Positions 1 through 9,422 of a stretch of DNA of 64,000 nt are shown here, one piece after another. Source of the stretch: Pseudoalteromonas luteoviolacea (GTDB taxonomy: Bacteria; Pseudomonadota; Gammaproteobacteria; Enterobacterales; Alteromonadaceae). Positions within the stretch are counted from its first letter, which is position 1. Each line of letters begins with the position of its first letter. The stretch covers positions 186,001-250,000 of the forward strand of contig NZ_JAKFZS010000001.1 of the NCBI RefSeq assembly GCF_021654285.1. The letters are read 5' to 3'. Made by a program: the position numbers and the translations under genes. The notes under the pieces were generated by a model. It had not been told where the DNA came from, made no database searches, and saw only the letters and a program-made list of their open reading frames with translations.

Positions 1-1099
1 CGCTACACTGGCCTATTCACACGGCTTCAATATCGTTGAAGAAGGCATGCAAGTACGTGAAGACATTACGGTCATCATGGTTGCACCAAAATGTCCAGGT
101 ACTGAAGTAAGAGAAGAGTATAAACGTGGCTTTGGTGTACCAACGCTTATTGCTATTCACCCAGAGAACGATCCTGAAGGGAAAGGCTTAGCACAAGCAA
201 AAGCATATGCAGCAGGTACAGGTGGACACAGAGCTGGTGTCCTTCACTCATCGTTTATCGCCGAAGTGAAGTCTGATTTAATGGGCGAGCAAACTATTTT
301 GTGCGGCATGCTACAAACCGGCTCACTACTTTGCTTTGACAAAATGATAGAGCAAGGCATCGCCCCAGACTATGCATCCAAATTAATTCAATATGGCTGG
401 GAAGTCATCACTGAAGCACTCAAACATGGCGGTATTACCAACATGATGGATAGGCTCTCTAACCCTGCAAAAATCAAAGCATTTGAACTCAGTGAAGAGC
501 TTAAAACGATTATGGCGCCGCTCTATAACAAACATATGGATGACATCATCAGTGGTGAATTTTCTAGTGGCATGATGGCTGACTGGGCAGAGGATGATGC
601 AAAGCTACTTGCATGGCGTGCTGAAACCGCTGAAACCGCTTTCGAAAAACAAGCAAATACTGAACAGCATATATCAGAGCAGACGTTTTTCGATAAAGGC
701 ATCTTGATGGTTGCTATGGTCAAAGCGGGTGTTGAGCTAGCTTTTGAAACTATGACCGCTGCAGGAGTCATCGAAGAGTCAGCTTATTATGAGTCTTTAC
801 ACGAAACGCCACTTATTGCTAACACAATTGCACGTAAAAAGCTTTTCGAGATGAATAGAACCATCTCAGATACTGCCGAATACGGGTGCTACTTGTACAA
901 CCATGCTTGCCTACCACTGCTGAAGCCATTTATGGAGAAAGTTAGCAGTGACGTAATAGGTGCAGGTTTAAGCAATACTGACAACTATGTTGATAATCAA
1001 AAACTTATAGCTGTAAACAGCGCAGTTAGAAACCACCCTGTTGAGGTTGTTGGAACAGAATTGCGAGGCTATATGTCTGCCATGAAACGAATTGTATAA
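1..1099 (+). CDS. ilvC: Ketol-acid reductoisomerase, 5'-truncated by the window edge
   Basis: Second common enzyme of valine, leucine and isoleucine synthesis: NADPH-dependent isomeroreduction of 2-acetolactate or 2-aceto-2-hydroxybutyrate in the cytoplasm. The reading frame is open from base 2 ([10 protein letters not shown]...), so the gene begins before the window; 366 residues are present, against about 490 for the long class II (E. coli-type) enzyme. Visible landmarks are the stretch after the NADPH fold ([27 protein letters not shown]) and the duplicated helical C-terminal domain with the metal-binding segment [11 protein letters not shown]. The reading-frame M at 47 is internal and not a start. 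A hairpin with a T-run follows. Identity is secure; the start and any leader are outside view. Confidence 0.96.
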   Translation, partial: ATLAYSHGFNIVEEGMQVREDITVIMVAPKCPGTEVREEYKRGFGVPTLIAIHPENDPEGKGLAQAKAYAAGTGGHRAGVLHSSFIAEVKSDLMGEQTILCGMLQTGSLLCFDKMIEQGIAPDYASKLIQYGWEVITEALKHGGITNMMDRLSNPAKIKAFELSEELKTIMAPLYNKHMDDIISGEFSSGMMADWAEDDAKLLAWRAETAETAFEKQANTEQHISEQTFFDKGILMVAMVKAGVELAFETMTAAGVIEESAYYESLHETPLIANTIARKKLFEMNRTISDTAEYGCYLYNHACLPLLKPFMEKVSSDVIGAGLSNTDNYVDNQKLIAVNSAVRNHPVEVVGTELRGYMSAMKRIV

Positions 1100-1120
1100 A
1101 CCAGTTCGCTTGTTAGAACC

Positions 1121-1153
1121 AAGGCCCAACAGTGAAAACTTTGGGCTTTTTTT
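1121..1153 (+). terminator. Intrinsic terminator after ilvC
   Basis: GCCCAA (1124-1129) pairs with TTGGGC (1141-1146) around an A-rich loop and is followed directly by a run of seven T. It lies 25 bases after the ilvC stop codon. Confidence 0.75.
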
Positions 1154-1281
1154 CATACATTTAAATGAGGAATATAATAAACTACTCATAAATTTATACG
1201 GCATAACGAATAAATCTATATGTGTTAATTATTGACCATGTTAGAATTATCACCACGCGGTAATCAGTTTCTGTAGGTTAA

Positions 1282-3186
1282 ATGAGTAACACCAGCTTTA
1301 CAATCACTCAAAAAATCACCATCCTAGGTAGTGCAACAGCAATATTAGTTGCTAGTTTAATTGGCTTTATTTCGATTTATCAATCCAAATCTATGGTTGA
1401 ATCTAGAATGCTCGGTTCTGAGCTACCAAGCAAAGTCGAAAGTATCACTAAGTCTCTTGAGCAAGAAATTGTCGTATTAAAAAATGCGGCAGAGCAACTC
1501 TCTAGTAACCGATTCATACTTGAATCAGCTAAAAATGGTCAGTTAAACGAAGATCTTTTACTTAGCGAACTAAAAAGACTACAGCAACAATATGGTTTGG
1601 CTACAGCCTCTTGGGCAAATAGACAAAACAACAAATATTGGAATCAAGACGGCTTCTTACGTGTGCTGAATATGCAACAAGATAGTTGGTTTTTTGCTTT
1701 TACCCAAAGCAGAAATACCTATTCGATTAGTATTTTTCAAGAGTCACCTGGTGATGTGAAAATGTTTGTCAATCACCAGCAAACCAATGGGATTGGCCTT
1801 GCAGGTCTTGCTAAAAGCATTGACGACATGCAGCAAAAGCTTGCCAACATGCGTATTGAGCAAACTGGGTTTGTCTTTGTAGTTAATCAAGAAGGCCAAG
1901 TACAACTACACCCTGATGCCAGCTTGGTCGCAAAATCAACGCTTGCTGACTTTTATGGCGCGCGCTCGGCAAGCGAACTTCTAAATAACTCACGATTAAA
2001 TATTTTAGAGTTAACGGCTAATGAGCAAGCGGTGCTCGTTGCTGCGCACCGTATTCCAGATACAGACTTGTATGTCATTGCTCAGGTGCCTCAGCAAGAA
2101 GTATTTGCTCAAGTCACTGAGCTGCAATGGCAGATAGTAACTTTTGCACTCATTATAGCTTTCGTTGCGAGCATTTTTAGCGTATTGCTAGCACGTACTT
2201 TAAGCGCACCATTATTAAGAATGGCAGACGTATTTAAGCAATTGGGTAGTGGAGATGCCAATTTAAACTATCGCGTACCGCGCTCTGAGCAGCCTGAGTT
2301 GGCAGCACTTGGTGACGGTTTTAACCAATTTATTGGTAAAATAGACACAGCAATAAGTAAGGTAGCAACAGAAAGCAGGGACATTCGCGCAGCCAGTGAA
2401 TTAGTTTTTGAGCAAACGCAACGTAACTCTCAGTCTCTTGATGAGCAAAAAAATCAAACTATTTCGGTCGCAGCTGCTATAAATGAAATGGCAGCGACAG
2501 TACAAGAAATTGCAGGCAGTGCGAATAATACTGCCAAGCTAACGCTGGCCAGTAAAGAAAGCTCACTTGAGAGCCACAGCTGCGTACAAACCAGCCAAGA
2601 AACCTTGATGGAACTGGCCACGGATATTCAAAATATGGCAACCCAAGTTGAAACCCTTGCAAGCAAAACGCAGTCCATTGCTAATATTCTAGATGTGATC
2701 AGAGGTATATCTGAACAAACAAACCTATTAGCATTGAATGCCGCCATCGAGTCTGCAAGAGCCGGTGAACATGGAAGAGGGTTTGCTGTCGTTGCAGATG
2801 AAGTACGCGCACTGGCCAGTCGTACATCTCAATCAACTGACGAGATCCAGGCGACAATAACCGAGCTCACCGCAGCATCTGATTCAATCGTTGAACAGAT
2901 TGCACTGTCATCACAACAAGCTGAACACAGTGTATCTCAAATGCAAACGTCGGTTGAACTAATGGATAGCATCACAGAAACTGCAAATCAAATCAATGAT
3001 ATGACAACACTCATTGCAACTGCGACAGAAGAGCAAAGCAATGTAGTTGTCGATGTCGGCAGGAGCATAGAGCAGATCAGTGTAATAAGTGATGAAGTCA
3101 TGAATGATCAGCTCAGTACTGAGCAAGCCATTCAGCAATTGGCTGACTCAGCAAAGGAATTAGACAAATTAGCTGCCAGCTTTTAG
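1282..3186 (+). CDS. Methyl-accepting chemotaxis protein with periplasmic Cache-like sensor
   Basis: Chemoreceptor that passes ligand binding to CheA/CheW and so biases flagellar rotation. The 634 residues read as TM1 at about 11-33, a periplasmic region of about 250 residues, TM2 at about 284-306, a HAMP linker, and a long cytoplasmic coiled coil. The conserved signalling tip [20 protein letters not shown] starts near residue 478 and continues [15 protein letters not shown]. The periplasmic part ([17 protein letters not shown], then [17 protein letters not shown]) looks like a double Cache fold, which usually binds small organic ligands; that is an inference from a few motifs. No CheR-binding pentapeptide is visible at the C-terminus. 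The ATG at 1282 gives a correct cytoplasmic N-terminus, though the Shine-Dalgarno is weak. It stands alone, with no che genes nearby, and its ligand cannot be told. Confidence 0.93.
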   Translation: MSNTSFTITQKITILGSATAILVASLIGFISIYQSKSMVESRMLGSELPSKVESITKSLEQEIVVLKNAAEQLSSNRFILESAKNGQLNEDLLLSELKRLQQQYGLATASWANRQNNKYWNQDGFLRVLNMQQDSWFFAFTQSRNTYSISIFQESPGDVKMFVNHQQTNGIGLAGLAKSIDDMQQKLANMRIEQTGFVFVVNQEGQVQLHPDASLVAKSTLADFYGARSASELLNNSRLNILELTANEQAVLVAAHRIPDTDLYVIAQVPQQEVFAQVTELQWQIVTFALIIAFVASIFSVLLARTLSAPLLRMADVFKQLGSGDANLNYRVPRSEQPELAALGDGFNQFIGKIDTAISKVATESRDIRAASELVFEQTQRNSQSLDEQKNQTISVAAAINEMAATVQEIAGSANNTAKLTLASKESSLESHSCVQTSQETLMELATDIQNMATQVETLASKTQSIANILDVIRGISEQTNLLALNAAIESARAGEHGRGFAVVADEVRALASRTSQSTDEIQATITELTAASDSIVEQIALSSQQAEHSVSQMQTSVELMDSITETANQINDMTTLIATATEEQSNVVVDVGRSIEQISVISDEVMNDQLSTEQAIQQLADSAKELDKLAASF

Positions 3187-3287
3187 AATAAAAGCTCAAT
3201 AATCAAGCAACGCTTTGTAACAATTTTTTCTGTATTTACTCTCAAGGTTCGCTAGTCTAGTAATAAAAGGCTGTGGGAGTAAATAAC

Positions 3288-4475
3288 ATGAAAATCAGTT
3301 TTCAAAGCGTCGCTTTAACTCTTTCTTTCGTCATATCAAGTCTTGCACTGAGTGGTTGTCAAACAACGAGAACGGTCGACCCAAATAACTTAACCCTACT
3401 GAACCAGGCACCATTCGAAATACTGAAGGTCGAATCTCAGGAAGAGATATTCGTTTTAGACAAGCAAATAATAAGTTCTCTGCAAAAATTATTTAGACAA
3501 AATGATCAACCAGAGATAAAGCAAGCACAACTCGTTATGCAGTTTTTACTAGAAAATGGAGATGAATCACTATTGTATATGAGTGATGCTAATCTTACAG
3601 CATCACAGACTTACCAAAACCTTAACGCCAACTGTTTATCTTTATCAATTTTAGCTTACAGTTTGTCAGATTTTTTAAATCTTCAAGCCGAATTTCAAAA
3701 AGTACATGTTCCAGAATATTGGGCTACCAGCCGAGGCTATAACTTTCTAAGTGGTCACATCAATCTAAAAATTCATGAAGACAGAACACGTTATTATACT
3801 AAACAAGTACTCCATACGACTCCAAGAACATTAACCATCGACTTCGATCCCAATAGTCGACAACAAGCTTTTAGAACGACTCCCATCACTAAAGACCGTG
3901 TCACAGCTATGTTCTATAACAATAAGGGCGCGATCAATATGGTCGAAGGTAACCATGACCTTGCCTTTAGTTATTTCAAATCTGCTATCGAGTTAGACCC
4001 TAACTACACCAGTGCTTGGGCTAATCTCGCAATACTGTATCGGATAGCAGGCGAGTTCGATACCGCCGAGGTTTTTTATAACCAAGCAATATCTTTAGAT
4101 CCTAATAACAACACTGCAAAAGGGAATTTAGCCGTGCTATATGATCTAACTAATCGCACCAAGCAAGCGGAAGAAATTAGATCTGCCCTGCACAACTACA
4201 GAAAAAATAACCCATATTATATCTTAACGCTTGGCAATCAAGCGATGGAAGAAGGCAAGATCAATAAAGCAATTAGGCACTACAGAAGTGCGCTTAAGAT
4301 TAACAGTCAATTACATGAGGGGTATTTTGCGCTTGCCAAAGCCTACTTCGCAAAAGGCGATTTAGTACAAACAAAGCACCATATAAAACGCGCACTAAAT
4401 CATGCTGAGTTCGAACATAACCAAAAACAATATAGGGGTAAACTGGAGTGGCTAGATGCAGTGGCTAAAAATTAG
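3288..4475 (+). CDS. TPR lipoprotein with transglutaminase-like N-terminal domain
   Basis: Predicted lipoprotein of 395 residues. The signal peptide ends in a lipobox (L-S-G-C, Cys24). The frame also opens with GTG at 3273, but GGGAG at 3275-3279 sits 8 bases before the ATG at 3288, which also gives a normal signal peptide, so I use 3288. Residues about 75-190 contain NCLSLS (Cys116), GHINL (His157) and TIDFDP (Asp185/187), spaced like the Cys-His-Asp triad of bacterial transglutaminase-like folds. From about residue 205 there are at least four TPR units (AWANLAILYRIAGEFDTAEVFYNQAI and similar). The stop lies inside the next gene, an M28 peptidase, so the two are probably translated together. 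TPR and lipid anchor are secure; the thiol-hydrolase fold is my inference and no substrate is known. Confidence 0.82.
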   Translation: MKISFQSVALTLSFVISSLALSGCQTTRTVDPNNLTLLNQAPFEILKVESQEEIFVLDKQIISSLQKLFRQNDQPEIKQAQLVMQFLLENGDESLLYMSDANLTASQTYQNLNANCLSLSILAYSLSDFLNLQAEFQKVHVPEYWATSRGYNFLSGHINLKIHEDRTRYYTKQVLHTTPRTLTIDFDPNSRQQAFRTTPITKDRVTAMFYNNKGAINMVEGNHDLAFSYFKSAIELDPNYTSAWANLAILYRIAGEFDTAEVFYNQAISLDPNNNTAKGNLAVLYDLTNRTKQAEEIRSALHNYRKNNPYYILTLGNQAMEEGKINKAIRHYRSALKINSQLHEGYFALAKAYFAKGDLVQTKHHIKRALNHAEFEHNQKQYRGKLEWLDAVAKN

Positions 4476-5355
4476 ACTGCTTATTATATTATTGTGTTGC
4501 TGCGAAGCATATGCACTTGAACGGGATATGCGGGTATTAACCAGCCCCGAATTCGAAGGAAGGCCATCTGGGGCAGATAAACCACATCGCAGCGCACATT
4601 ATATTACTCGGCAATTCGAAAAGTATGGCCTTGATGTTCACTTTCAGCATTTTGAGTTTGAATATGGCTTTTTCGACTCTGCATCAGGCCATAATGTGGT
4701 TGCAACCCAAGCATGTCAGCGTGCGCAGTGCCATCACCCAATCGTAATTACTGCCCACTACGATCACTTGGGTACTCGCGGCAGTAGACATTACCCAGGT
4801 GCAAATGACAATGCCTCTGGGGTTGCCGTCATGATAGATATCGCTAGGCAATTACAAGGAGTAAATATTGCTAGAGACATCATCTATGTGGCAACGGATG
4901 CTGAAGAAAAAGGTCTGCATGGTGCAAAAGCGTTTGTAAAAGAGCTGGGTGAGCAACAAGTTTATATAAATATCAATCTTGATATGCTCGATTTACAGAA
5001 AAAAAATCGTTTATACGCACTTGCCTCGCGCACCCTAAAACCTTTTGAAGCACAAATTGAAGAAACCTTTATGGCGACCCCTGTTAAATTTAGGCTGTTT
5101 TTCTCAGCTAAAATCATGGCCCGAAGGTTAGCTGCACCTCAGGTTGACTGGCTAAGAGCTAGTGATCATTACCCCTTTCATAGAGCGGACATTCCATTTA
5201 TATACTTCGGTGCAGGCATGGATAAAAACCATCATTCAGTTAATGACTCATTGGATAAAATCAATTTTGAAAAGCTCACACAGGTCTCAAATGCGATCAC
5301 TAAGTTTGTGCTTACATTAGTATCTGAGCCTGATAACGCCTCCACAACCAGTTGA
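4456..5355 (+). CDS. Secreted M28-family zinc aminopeptidase
   Basis: Predicted exported metallopeptidase of 299 residues. A short hydrophobic N-terminus (RLLIILLCCCEAYA) looks like a signal peptide. The M28 zinc ligands appear in family order: His101 in ITAHYDHLG, Asp in PGANDNASGVA, the Glu pair in DAEEKGLHGA, Asp in INLDMLD and a late His in KNHHSVNDSLDKI. These enzymes remove N-terminal residues from peptides, usually with two zinc ions, in the periplasm or outside the cell. It overlaps the preceding TPR lipoprotein by 20 bases and its last 124 bases overlap a convergent GIY-YIG gene. The family is clear; the substrate is unknown. Confidence 0.9.
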   Translation: MQWLKIRLLIILLCCCEAYALERDMRVLTSPEFEGRPSGADKPHRSAHYITRQFEKYGLDVHFQHFEFEYGFFDSASGHNVVATQACQRAQCHHPIVITAHYDHLGTRGSRHYPGANDNASGVAVMIDIARQLQGVNIARDIIYVATDAEEKGLHGAKAFVKELGEQQVYININLDMLDLQKKNRLYALASRTLKPFEAQIEETFMATPVKFRLFFSAKIMARRLAAPQVDWLRASDHYPFHRADIPFIYFGAGMDKNHHSVNDSLDKINFEKLTQVSNAITKFVLTLVSEPDNASTTS

Positions 5356-5603
5356 CGCTTTTGTACTTTTGAGAGTTGCTTTATTCGCCACTCAAGCTTT
5401 GCAGCTTCCACTTTTGTCAGGCCTGATACTGCCATGATCAATGAGATAGGGCCTTTACCACGTAGACTTTTAGCGCCAGTCCCCTTGTTATGTTGATTAA
5501 CCCTCCGCTCTAAATCGTTAGTTATCCCTGTATACCAATGGCCTAGTTTATTCTCCACGATATACACATACCAAGTGTTGATAGTGTGTTTATTTTCATT
5601 CAA
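5232..5603 (-). CDS. GIY-YIG nuclease-domain protein (UPF0213/YhbQ type)
   Basis: Small single-domain protein of 123 residues. It begins WYVYIVENKLGHWYTGITNDLERRVNQHN, the GIY-YIG signature (here VYI and YTG) followed by the catalytic Arg region, and continues with the EAAKLEWRIKQLSK helix typical of the YhbQ/UPF0213 group. Family members are about 90-100 residues, so the C-terminal 25 or so residues, read through the 3' end of the convergent M28 gene, are probably an unconserved extension. The start is TTG at 5603 with GAGAA a few bases upstream; there is no ATG in the N-terminal part. Some relatives degrade DNA in vitro, but the cellular role is not settled. Confidence 0.85.
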   Translation of the reverse strand: MNENKHTINTWYVYIVENKLGHWYTGITNDLERRVNQHNKGTGAKSLRGKGPISLIMAVSGLTKVEAAKLEWRIKQLSKVQKRQLVVEALSGSDTNVSTNLVIAFETCVSFSKLILSNESLTE

Positions 5604-5722
5604 ATTTAAATTCTCAATTTTAGAAACTTTTTATAAATTCAACAGTCGAAATGCACAATCTACTTTACCTTCTTAGTGCAATCTGTATCATTCGTAATAA
5701 CCTAAAATAAGGATACACATAC

Positions 5723-6082
5723 ATGCAGTACAATAAACCCCTTATGACTTGGCTAGTCGCCGCCATAATGACTATATTTTTGTCCGGTTGTTCAAGCTGG
5801 GTTTATAGGATAAACGTGCCTCAAGGCAACTTTTTGGAGCAGTCTGATGTAGACAAACTCCGAATCAATATGACCAAAGAGCAAGTTATGTTCGTTTTAG
5901 GCACACCTGTTGCTAAAGACGCATTTGACTCATCAAAGTGGCACTATAAATACGTGTTTAACATAGATAGAGAGTCTGAAATTCGCAAAAGTTTAGTGGT
6001 GCACTTTAAAAATAATAAATTAGCTAAACTCACTGGTGACTTCGAAATCCCAGCTGAGTTTAATACACCATTAGATAGTTAA
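5723..6082 (+). CDS. bamE: Outer membrane protein assembly factor BamE
   Basis: Small lipoprotein subunit of the BAM complex that inserts beta-barrel proteins into the outer membrane. It has 119 residues, close to the family's usual 110-120. The lipobox is LSGC with Cys23; mature motifs include YRINVPQGN, MTKEQVMFVLGTP and WHYKYVF, all typical of SmpA/BamE. The ATG at 5723 has AAGGAT 8 bases upstream. It is a single-gene unit followed by a perfect hairpin. The gene for another BAM lipoprotein, bamC, lies 3.3 kb downstream on the other strand. Confidence 0.95.
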   Translation: MQYNKPLMTWLVAAIMTIFLSGCSSWVYRINVPQGNFLEQSDVDKLRINMTKEQVMFVLGTPVAKDAFDSSKWHYKYVFNIDRESEIRKSLVVHFKNNKLAKLTGDFEIPAEFNTPLDS

Positions 6083-6096
6083 GCACATCAAGCATA

Positions 6097-6120
6097 AATG
6101 GCAGGTAATCACCTGCCATT
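6097..6120. terminator. Hairpin between convergent bamE and the ankyrin-like gene
   Basis: Perfect 10-base-pair stem AATGGCAGGT / ACCTGCCATT with loop AATC. There is no T-run on either side, so intrinsic termination is uncertain, but placement between two convergent stop codons suggests a shared 3'-end structure. Confidence 0.5.
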
Positions 6121-6146
6121 CAATCAACTCAATACCAAACATCCAA

Positions 6147-7496
6147 CTAAATAGTTACTACCGCCAAACACATAACCACCGTAAAAATAGCTTGAATAAA
6201 TAAGCTAACCCAGCTCAATGCCCCCAAGAAACGTAAACTTAATGGCAGTTTAGTTGTCGGAAAAAGGCGGCGATTTTTTAGTAGTCGCGCGAGTGCAAAA
6301 ATAAATAACGTACAACTTGAGAGCAGTAGCACCATGGATAATTTGTTATCGCGGTCCACATCTAAAAAAAGTACTAACTGTAGAGGTAAAATCAAAACAG
6401 TAAACGCTTTCAAGATGTAAACTCTTAAAATTCTCTGGTATTTAGCTTCTTCACTTAGCTCAATAATACCGCGTTTTTCTAAATACTTTTTCGAATTTAC
6501 AGATTGATGTTCTGTTGCTAGTCGATATGGCGTGCAACCAGCTGCATCCGCAAGTCTTGGATCAACTCCCATGTCTTCAACCAGCTCAAGCATAGGACGA
6601 GAATTTGATAACACGGCATAGTGCATTAGGTTTCTCCCTAAATCATCCAAAGATATTCCACCATGGAACTCTTTAAGCGCTTGCGCTGCACTAACAAACC
6701 CTTTCTCAACAATCCACATCATTGCAGATTTACCTGCGCTATCAGCGCCATGCCCTCTTGCCCCCTTTTCAATCAATGACAACATACTTGACTGCTTTGC
6801 AGCACCAGACATCACCTGTTCTAAAAGCGCATTATCAAGTATTTGCAGACGCTCTTCCTCATTGCATAATAAGGTTAACAGACCTTCACAGTCATAACCG
6901 TTATTAAGACTTTGAACTGCCTCAGCTTGGGTAAGTGCCATATTTTCTAATACTTCTTTATAACAAGCGGTCAAACAATCACGACTATGTTGGCCACCGT
7001 GAATCCATAATTCACATGTCTGTGCGGGAGAAAGTACAAACCCCTTAGGCAGTAGCCAACATAAAGTTTTAAATTGCTTATACTTTAATAACAAATCTAT
7101 AAAAGAAATTTTGTTTTGAATTTTCGCCTGTGATGCAATACTAGAGTACTGAGATAAACAACCTAGTAGCTTAACCGTTAGCTCATCTCGACTTACGCCT
7201 GCTTGTTCAATATGATTGAGTAGTTGTGCCACGTAGTAGTGTTGTTCTTCGTCATAGTCGTCGATATGTTGAAAAAAGCAAGACTCAAATGGATCTAAAG
7301 GCTTTAGCCATGCCACATAAAAAATGGGCGGCAATACTTGAAAAATAACGCCTTGCTCATCTTTCACCACTTCACATTCAGGCCAAGCTTCTAACGCATC
7401 GAGAATAAACGCGCCATTATCTTCCACGAGACCTTTTAGCAAAAGCGGAAACTGAGAAGGCCAAATTAAAACTTGCTCCATGGGCGCACAAACCAT
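6147..7496 (-). CDS. Ankyrin-repeat-like protein with C-terminal membrane segments
   Basis: I do not recognise this as a named family. The 449 residues divide into a large soluble N-terminal part and a C-terminal membrane part. Around residues 240-345 there are degenerate ankyrin-like units (GRNLMHYAVLSNSRPMLELVEDMGVDP, then DAAGCTPYRLATEH). Three hydrophobic helices follow at about 362-381, 388-408 and 423-447, split by basic loops. No signal peptide is present, so the soluble part should face the cytoplasm. ATG codons at 7496 and 7481 are both possible; neither has a good Shine-Dalgarno. It is transcribed toward bamE. A protein-protein interaction role at the inner membrane is a guess from the architecture only. 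Confidence 0.7.
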   Translation of the reverse strand: MVCAPMEQVLIWPSQFPLLLKGLVEDNGAFILDALEAWPECEVVKDEQGVIFQVLPPIFYVAWLKPLDPFESCFFQHIDDYDEEQHYYVAQLLNHIEQAGVSRDELTVKLLGCLSQYSSIASQAKIQNKISFIDLLLKYKQFKTLCWLLPKGFVLSPAQTCELWIHGGQHSRDCLTACYKEVLENMALTQAEAVQSLNNGYDCEGLLTLLCNEEERLQILDNALLEQVMSGAAKQSSMLSLIEKGARGHGADSAGKSAMMWIVEKGFVSAAQALKEFHGGISLDDLGRNLMHYAVLSNSRPMLELVEDMGVDPRLADAAGCTPYRLATEHQSVNSKKYLEKRGIIELSEEAKYQRILRVYILKAFTVLILPLQLVLFLDVDRDNKLSMVLLLSSCTLFIFALARLLKNRRLFPTTKLPLSLRFLGALSWVSLFIQAIFTVVMCLAVVTI

Positions 7497-7756
7497 TTAA
7501 TTAGTAATATCAAAATAACATATCTCAAAGGCCACATTTACCACAGCCTCAGACTGCAGAATGATACCAAGTGTAAACGTAAAAAGCTGCGAATATCGCA
7601 TACTATTTACAATAGTTTCTCTTACTACCAGTAGCCACGGTATAAACTCGTACAATAGCGATGATTTTAGTAGACTAGGATGTAATCAGTAAACAGATAC
7701 GTGTTAGCCTATGGATATCAGATTTATCTACGCTGAACACGACAAATGGAGCCATT

Positions 7757-7948
7757 TTGGAAAAGCTAGAAACCTGGAAAGTCATTTTGATCATTGTTGC
7801 CGTTCTAGGCTATATCATCGGTAACATTATGTTGCTCAAATATGCCAATAAATTTGATGTGAAGGGCAAAATCGACAAGCAACTCAAATCAAATGAACAA
7901 GAAGGTAATAAAAAAGGCCAAACCGAAGATAGAGATGAATCGAAGTAA
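7757..7948 (+). CDS. Small single-pass membrane protein (DUF2897-like)
   Basis: 63-residue protein with one N-terminal transmembrane helix (WKVILIIVAVLGYIIGNIMLLKY) and a highly charged Lys/Glu/Asp-rich tail. The pattern of helix ending in GNIMLLK followed by a basic patch matches the short DUF2897 proteins of Vibrio, Shewanella and relatives, as far as I can judge by eye. The start is TTG at 7757 with GGAG at 7748-7751, five bases upstream. No function is known. It converges on a membrane-protein gene across a hairpin. Confidence 0.68.
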   Translation: MEKLETWKVILIIVAVLGYIIGNIMLLKYANKFDVKGKIDKQLKSNEQEGNKKGQTEDRDESK

Positions 7949-7976
7949 GCAGTGAGTACCCAAACGCACTCACTGC
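7949..7976. terminator. Hairpin between convergent genes
   Basis: GCAGTGAGT (7949-7957) pairs perfectly with ACTCACTGC (7968-7976) over a 10-base loop, immediately after the stop of the small membrane protein and just before the stop of the convergent gene. No T-run follows on either strand. Confidence 0.45.
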
Positions 7977-7986
7977 CAATAGCCTA

Positions 7987-9360
7987 CTAACCTACAAGCC
8001 AATGTGCCATCAATGCAATGACAGGTAAAGTCACCAAAGTTCTCAAGATGAATACCGCAAAAAGCTCAAAGATGTTAACTGGGATTTTGCTGCCCAGTAG
8101 CAATGCGCCTACTTCAGACATATAAATCAATTGCGTTACGCTAAGTGCGGCAATGATAAAGCGAGTTACATCGCTTTCAATATTGCTCGCTGCTAATATT
8201 GATGGAATAAACATATCAGCAAAGCCAACCACTATGGTTTCTGCCGCTTTTGCAGCTTCAGGCACTTGCAGCAACTCTAAATATGGAATAAATGGTTGAC
8301 CTAAAAACTGAAAGATTGGCGTTTCTTCAGCAATGATCAATGCAAATGTGCCTACAGCCATGACCACTGGTAACACGGCAAATAACATATCCAAGGCATT
8401 TGATATACCTTCTTTAACCGTCCCTTTTACACCCGGTGCATTATGTGCTTTTTGCAAAGCAACATCTAACGCATGTCCAAATAGAGTCTTGCCTTCTGGG
8501 ACCGCCTCAGAATCTTGGTTGTGTGATGAGCCATCAACGTAGATATCTTTCTTAAAACTCAGCGGTGGAAGCCTTGGCACAATAATCGCCGCCACCACAC
8601 CAGCCGCACACACTGTTAAGTAAAACGGTGCAAATAAATGCTCTAACTTAACCTGGCCAATCACGACCAAGCAAAAAGTAATAGACACTGCAGAAAACGT
8701 GGTACCGATAATAGCCGCTTCACGCTGTGTATAGTGTTTGTCTTCATACTGACGTGAAGTCATTAAAATACCGACACTGCCATCACCCAGCCATGAAGCT
8801 ACACAATTAACAGCGCTGCGCCCCGGGACACCAAATAGTGGCCTCATTACCTTTGTGAGCAAAGTACCGACTAATTCTAGTAGTCCAAAGTTAAGCAATA
8901 AAGGTAATAGGAGACCAGCAAACACGAAGACAGAAAATAAGACAGGTAATAAATCGTTTAAAACCAATGCCCCTGTACCACTAGAGTGAATTAGCTCAGG
9001 TCCCACTTTAAAGAATGTCATTAAGATAAATAACATACCGAACAATCTGGTGATAACCCAAATCCAGCTCACATCGAACAGGTGTCTGATAAGGTCATTC
9101 TTTAATAAAATTGTTGGCTTAAATAACTTAACTACGACGCTGAGAACCCCAGTTATACATACGATACCAACTATCAATGCATGTATAAAAGGACTCGTTA
9201 AGCTTTGCAACTCTTTTGCTAACACAGCAATAGGAATTGTCATCGCATCGCCTATTGCGACAGGAGTCATAAACAGGAACACACCCACAAGTGACGGTAC
9301 TATAAAAGCAAACCAAGTTCGCCAATTTACCGAAGATGTTTGCGTTGTATCTGACATCAT
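7987..9360 (-). CDS. YjiH-type nucleoside-recognition (Gate) domain membrane protein
   Basis: Polytopic inner-membrane protein of 457 residues with about ten hydrophobic segments. The sequence resembles the YjiH family of Gate-domain proteins: GVPGRSAVNCVASWLGDGSVGILMTSRQYE in the first half and GFADMFIPSILAASNIESDVTRFIIAALSVTQLIYMSEVGALLLGS in the second. Gate-domain proteins include nucleoside transporters and spore-maturation proteins; the YjiH substrate is not established. ATG ATG at 9360/9357 is preceded by GGGA. A minus-strand terminator just upstream insulates it from bamC, so it probably has its own promoter or depends on read-through. Confidence 0.8.
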   Translation of the reverse strand: MMSDTTQTSSVNWRTWFAFIVPSLVGVFLFMTPVAIGDAMTIPIAVLAKELQSLTSPFIHALIVGIVCITGVLSVVVKLFKPTILLKNDLIRHLFDVSWIWVITRLFGMLFILMTFFKVGPELIHSSGTGALVLNDLLPVLFSVFVFAGLLLPLLLNFGLLELVGTLLTKVMRPLFGVPGRSAVNCVASWLGDGSVGILMTSRQYEDKHYTQREAAIIGTTFSAVSITFCLVVIGQVKLEHLFAPFYLTVCAAGVVAAIIVPRLPPLSFKKDIYVDGSSHNQDSEAVPEGKTLFGHALDVALQKAHNAPGVKGTVKEGISNALDMLFAVLPVVMAVGTFALIIAEETPIFQFLGQPFIPYLELLQVPEAAKAAETIVVGFADMFIPSILAASNIESDVTRFIIAALSVTQLIYMSEVGALLLGSKIPVNIFELFAVFILRTLVTLPVIALMAHWLVG

Positions 9361-9371
9361 TTCTAAATCCC

Positions 9372-9400
9372 AAAAAAAGAAAAGAGCTGTCGCTCTTTTC
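9372..9400 (-). terminator. Intrinsic terminator after bamC
   Basis: Read on the minus strand: GAAAAGAGC, loop GACA, GCTCTTTTC, then a run of T. The perfect 9-base-pair stem lies 23 bases past the bamC stop and ends 12 bases before the next start codon. Confidence 0.85.
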
Positions 9401-9422
9401 TGAACTACTTTGCGGTTTGTAA

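Noticed and set aside
7711..7863. ATG-started frame MDIRFIYAEHDKW overlapping the DUF2897-like gene
   Set aside because: Out of frame with the TTG-started gene, which has both a Shine-Dalgarno and a sensible membrane protein; the alternative peptide has no such features.
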